DNA of 7,490 bases from Holosporales bacterium (lineage in GTDB: Bacteria; Pseudomonadota; Alphaproteobacteria; BNTO01): positions 1 through 7,490 of the forward strand of contig JAISXM010000046.1 of assembly GCA_031270515.1 (NCBI GenBank), read 5' to 3'. Position numbers and translations under genes: made by a program. Of this stretch, positions 6,627-7,490 are shown in pieces (the first letter of the stretch is position 1; every line of letters starts with the position of its first letter). Under the pieces are notes generated by a model. That model was not told the DNA's origin and did no database searches. It saw only the letters and a list, made by a program, of their open reading frames with translations.

Positions 6627-6746
6627 GCGGGCCGCTGTTTGCACCGGGTCCCAGAATGAACAATTTGAAAGTCTTTGTGACTCAATGTTTTTATCGTGAT
6701 AAAAACTCAAATCGTTTTTTCTGGGAAGGTGTAAGCAGTGGCCCGT
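6627..6746 (+). repeat. 120-nt palindromic element forming a long RNA-type hairpin
   Basis: The outer stem pairs 6627-6645 with 6728-6746: 19 continuous pairs, 15 Watson-Crick and 4 G-U when read as plus-strand RNA. After a 3x1 internal loop, TCCCAGAA (6649-6656) pairs with TTCTGGGA (6719-6726). In the same register, 6658-6661 pairs with 6714-6717 (one G-U) and ATTTGA (6663-6668) pairs with TCAAAT (6707-6712), leaving single mismatches at 6657/6718 and 6662/6713. The tip holds a small AGTC/GACT hairpin (6670-6682) and a 9-bp hairpin GTTTTTATC-GT-GATAAAAAC (6687-6706). All four outer-stem non-Watson-Crick positions are wobble pairs only in the plus-strand RNA. TTTT at 6746-6749 abuts the GC-rich base, so it might terminate the barrel gene transcript. 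It also resembles in form a dispersed palindromic repeat of the Rickettsia RPE type. One frame per strand stays open through it. Confidence 0.75.
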
Positions 6747-6787
6747 TTTGTAAGCAACGCAGCAATACCCCCAGACCAACAACGATA

Positions 6788-6816
6788 TTCAAATTGTTTG
6801 CGTGAAACGGTACAAT
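6788..6816 (+). promoter_or_regulatory. Candidate promoter of the Rpn-family gene
   Basis: TTCAAA (6788-6793; 4 of 6 matches to TTGACA), a 17-base spacer and TACAAT (6811-6816; 5 of 6 matches to TATAAT) form a reasonable sigma70-type promoter. It would start transcription near 6823, about 26 bases before the ATG at 6849. Confidence 0.5.
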
Positions 6817-6848
6817 CTACGTATGGGTTGCTGATTTTGGTGAGTGCT

Positions 6849-7490
6849 ATGACTGGGTTGTTGGATCCAAAGCTGGATTACATTTTTAAGACAATATTTG
6901 GTCAAGAAGACAGAAAGTCTTTGCTGGTGTCGTTTTTGAATGCGCTATTCAAGGGCGCCCCGTATGTCAAGAGCATCACGCTGGAAAACACCGAAATAAC
7001 GAAAATCCTTGAGACGGATAAGGCAAGCCGATTGGATATCAAGGCGACGACTGATGACGGGACCATGATCGATGTAGAGATTCAGTGCCAAAACACCGGC
7101 GAAATTCCCGAACGCGCCATCCGCTACCTGTTTACGCCGACGCAAGTGCACACTGGTGAGTCGTACAAAGGACCGAAGAAGATCGGCATTTGGATTCTTG
7201 GCGAAAACGTAACTGATCGATGTAACGCGATAAGCGAGGCGTATGTGACGTATCAGCCAAATGCCCCGGATCCGTACCAGATAATGACAGATTGCATGCG
7301 AATTATTCTTATTGAGCTGCCGAAATTTAATCCAAAGAATGCGGATGCGAAGGATATGCTGACGGCGTGGTTGTCGTTTTTGAAGGATCCTGTCTATATG
7401 GATAAAGCGTTTTTGGATATAGACGAAGTTAGCACTGCGATGGATACTCTGAAATATATCAGTGCGGATGACGATGTTCGGGCAATCGCA
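6849..7490 (+). CDS. Rpn-family recombination-promoting nuclease / PD-(D/E)XK putative transposase (3' end beyond window)
   Basis: The first 214 residues are present with no stop before the window edge; family members are commonly about 280-320 residues. The N-terminus LLDPKLDYIFKTIFG is the hallmark opening of the Rpn/PDDEXK_2 group. The nuclease motif is D63 in RLDIKA, then D75 and E77-I-Q79 in IDVEIQ, where Gln replaces the Lys of classical PD-(D/E)XK enzymes, as is usual in this group. E. coli RpnA is a magnesium-dependent DNA endonuclease that raises RecA-independent recombination; the same activity here is inferred. The ATG at 6849 is chosen because GGTGAG lies four bases upstream and the family's opening motif follows within five residues. 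Upstream TTG and GTG codons are in frame but less likely. Residues 69-184 are duplicated, inverted, at 1441-1790. No terminal inverted repeats are visible around it. Confidence 0.88.
   Translation, partial: MTGLLDPKLDYIFKTIFGQEDRKSLLVSFLNALFKGAPYVKSITLENTEITKILETDKASRLDIKATTDDGTMIDVEIQCQNTGEIPERAIRYLFTPTQVHTGESYKGPKKIGIWILGENVTDRCNAISEAYVTYQPNAPDPYQIMTDCMRIILIELPKFNPKNADAKDMLTAWLSFLKDPVYMDKAFLDIDEVSTAMDTLKYISADDDVRAIA
7052..7401 (+). repeat. Right arm of a 350-bp inverted repeat (partner 1441-1790)
   Basis: This internal part of the Rpn-family gene matches the reverse complement of 1441-1790 with no gaps and about 14 mismatches by my reading. The partner positions always sum to 8842. Homology stops abruptly at both ends. 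The arms flank about 5.3 kb containing uvrA, the barrel gene and the palindromic element, and are long enough for RecA-dependent recombination. Confidence 0.88.

Noticed and set aside
5764..6782. Minus-strand open frames overlapping the barrel gene and downstream region
   Set aside because: They are shadows of the barrel gene with low-complexity translations and no family features.
6605..6805. Plus-strand open frame with CKKCGG resembling a zinc knuckle, with an internal ATG at 6656
   Set aside because: It lies mostly across the palindromic element, has no ribosome site, and 66 open codons is within chance. Openness through a palindrome also arises from symmetry.

Overview
The window looks like a chromosomal piece of an alphaproteobacterium, most likely a host-associated or intracellular lineage such as Holosporales or Rickettsiales. 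This is inference. It rests on the alphaproteobacterial form of the first UvrA zinc module (CPVSGF), a secreted Sel1-repeat protein, a lone outer-membrane beta-barrel protein, and an Rpn/PD-(D/E)XK nuclease gene that occurs both as an intact-looking copy and as a broken copy. No tRNA, rRNA, CRISPR array or IS transposase was seen.

Layout. Positions 1-174 hold the promoter and leader of a secreted Sel1-repeat protein (175-1413, +). After 27 unexplained bases comes a 350-bp fragment of an Rpn-family gene on the minus strand (1441-1790). It is followed by a small three-copy tandem repeat (1782-1851) that includes the last codons and stop of uvrA. uvrA (1836-5390, -) encodes a complete UvrA with all catalytic motifs, an extra N-terminal tail of about 190 residues built partly from 16-residue repeats, and a longer than usual linker between its two ATPase halves. 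A 281-bp intergenic region separates it from a divergent gene for a secreted beta-barrel protein (5672-6595, +). This region carries candidate promoters and a 5'-leader hairpin. Between that gene and the next lies a striking 120-nt palindromic element (6627-6746) that folds into an almost continuous long hairpin. The window ends inside a second Rpn-family gene (6849 to the edge, +).

The genes do not form an operon or an obvious pathway. uvrA is nucleotide-excision repair housekeeping. The Sel1 and barrel proteins are exported and are plausible host-interface proteins. The Rpn copies belong to a recombination-promoting nuclease family that multiplies in genomes. The two Rpn copies form a 350-bp inverted repeat, about 96% identical by my own alignment, flanking the uvrA-barrel segment, so this segment could invert or undergo gene conversion.

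The best candidates for something undescribed are the 120-nt palindromic element and the repeat-bearing N-terminal tail of UvrA. Nothing here amounts to a demonstrated new system.
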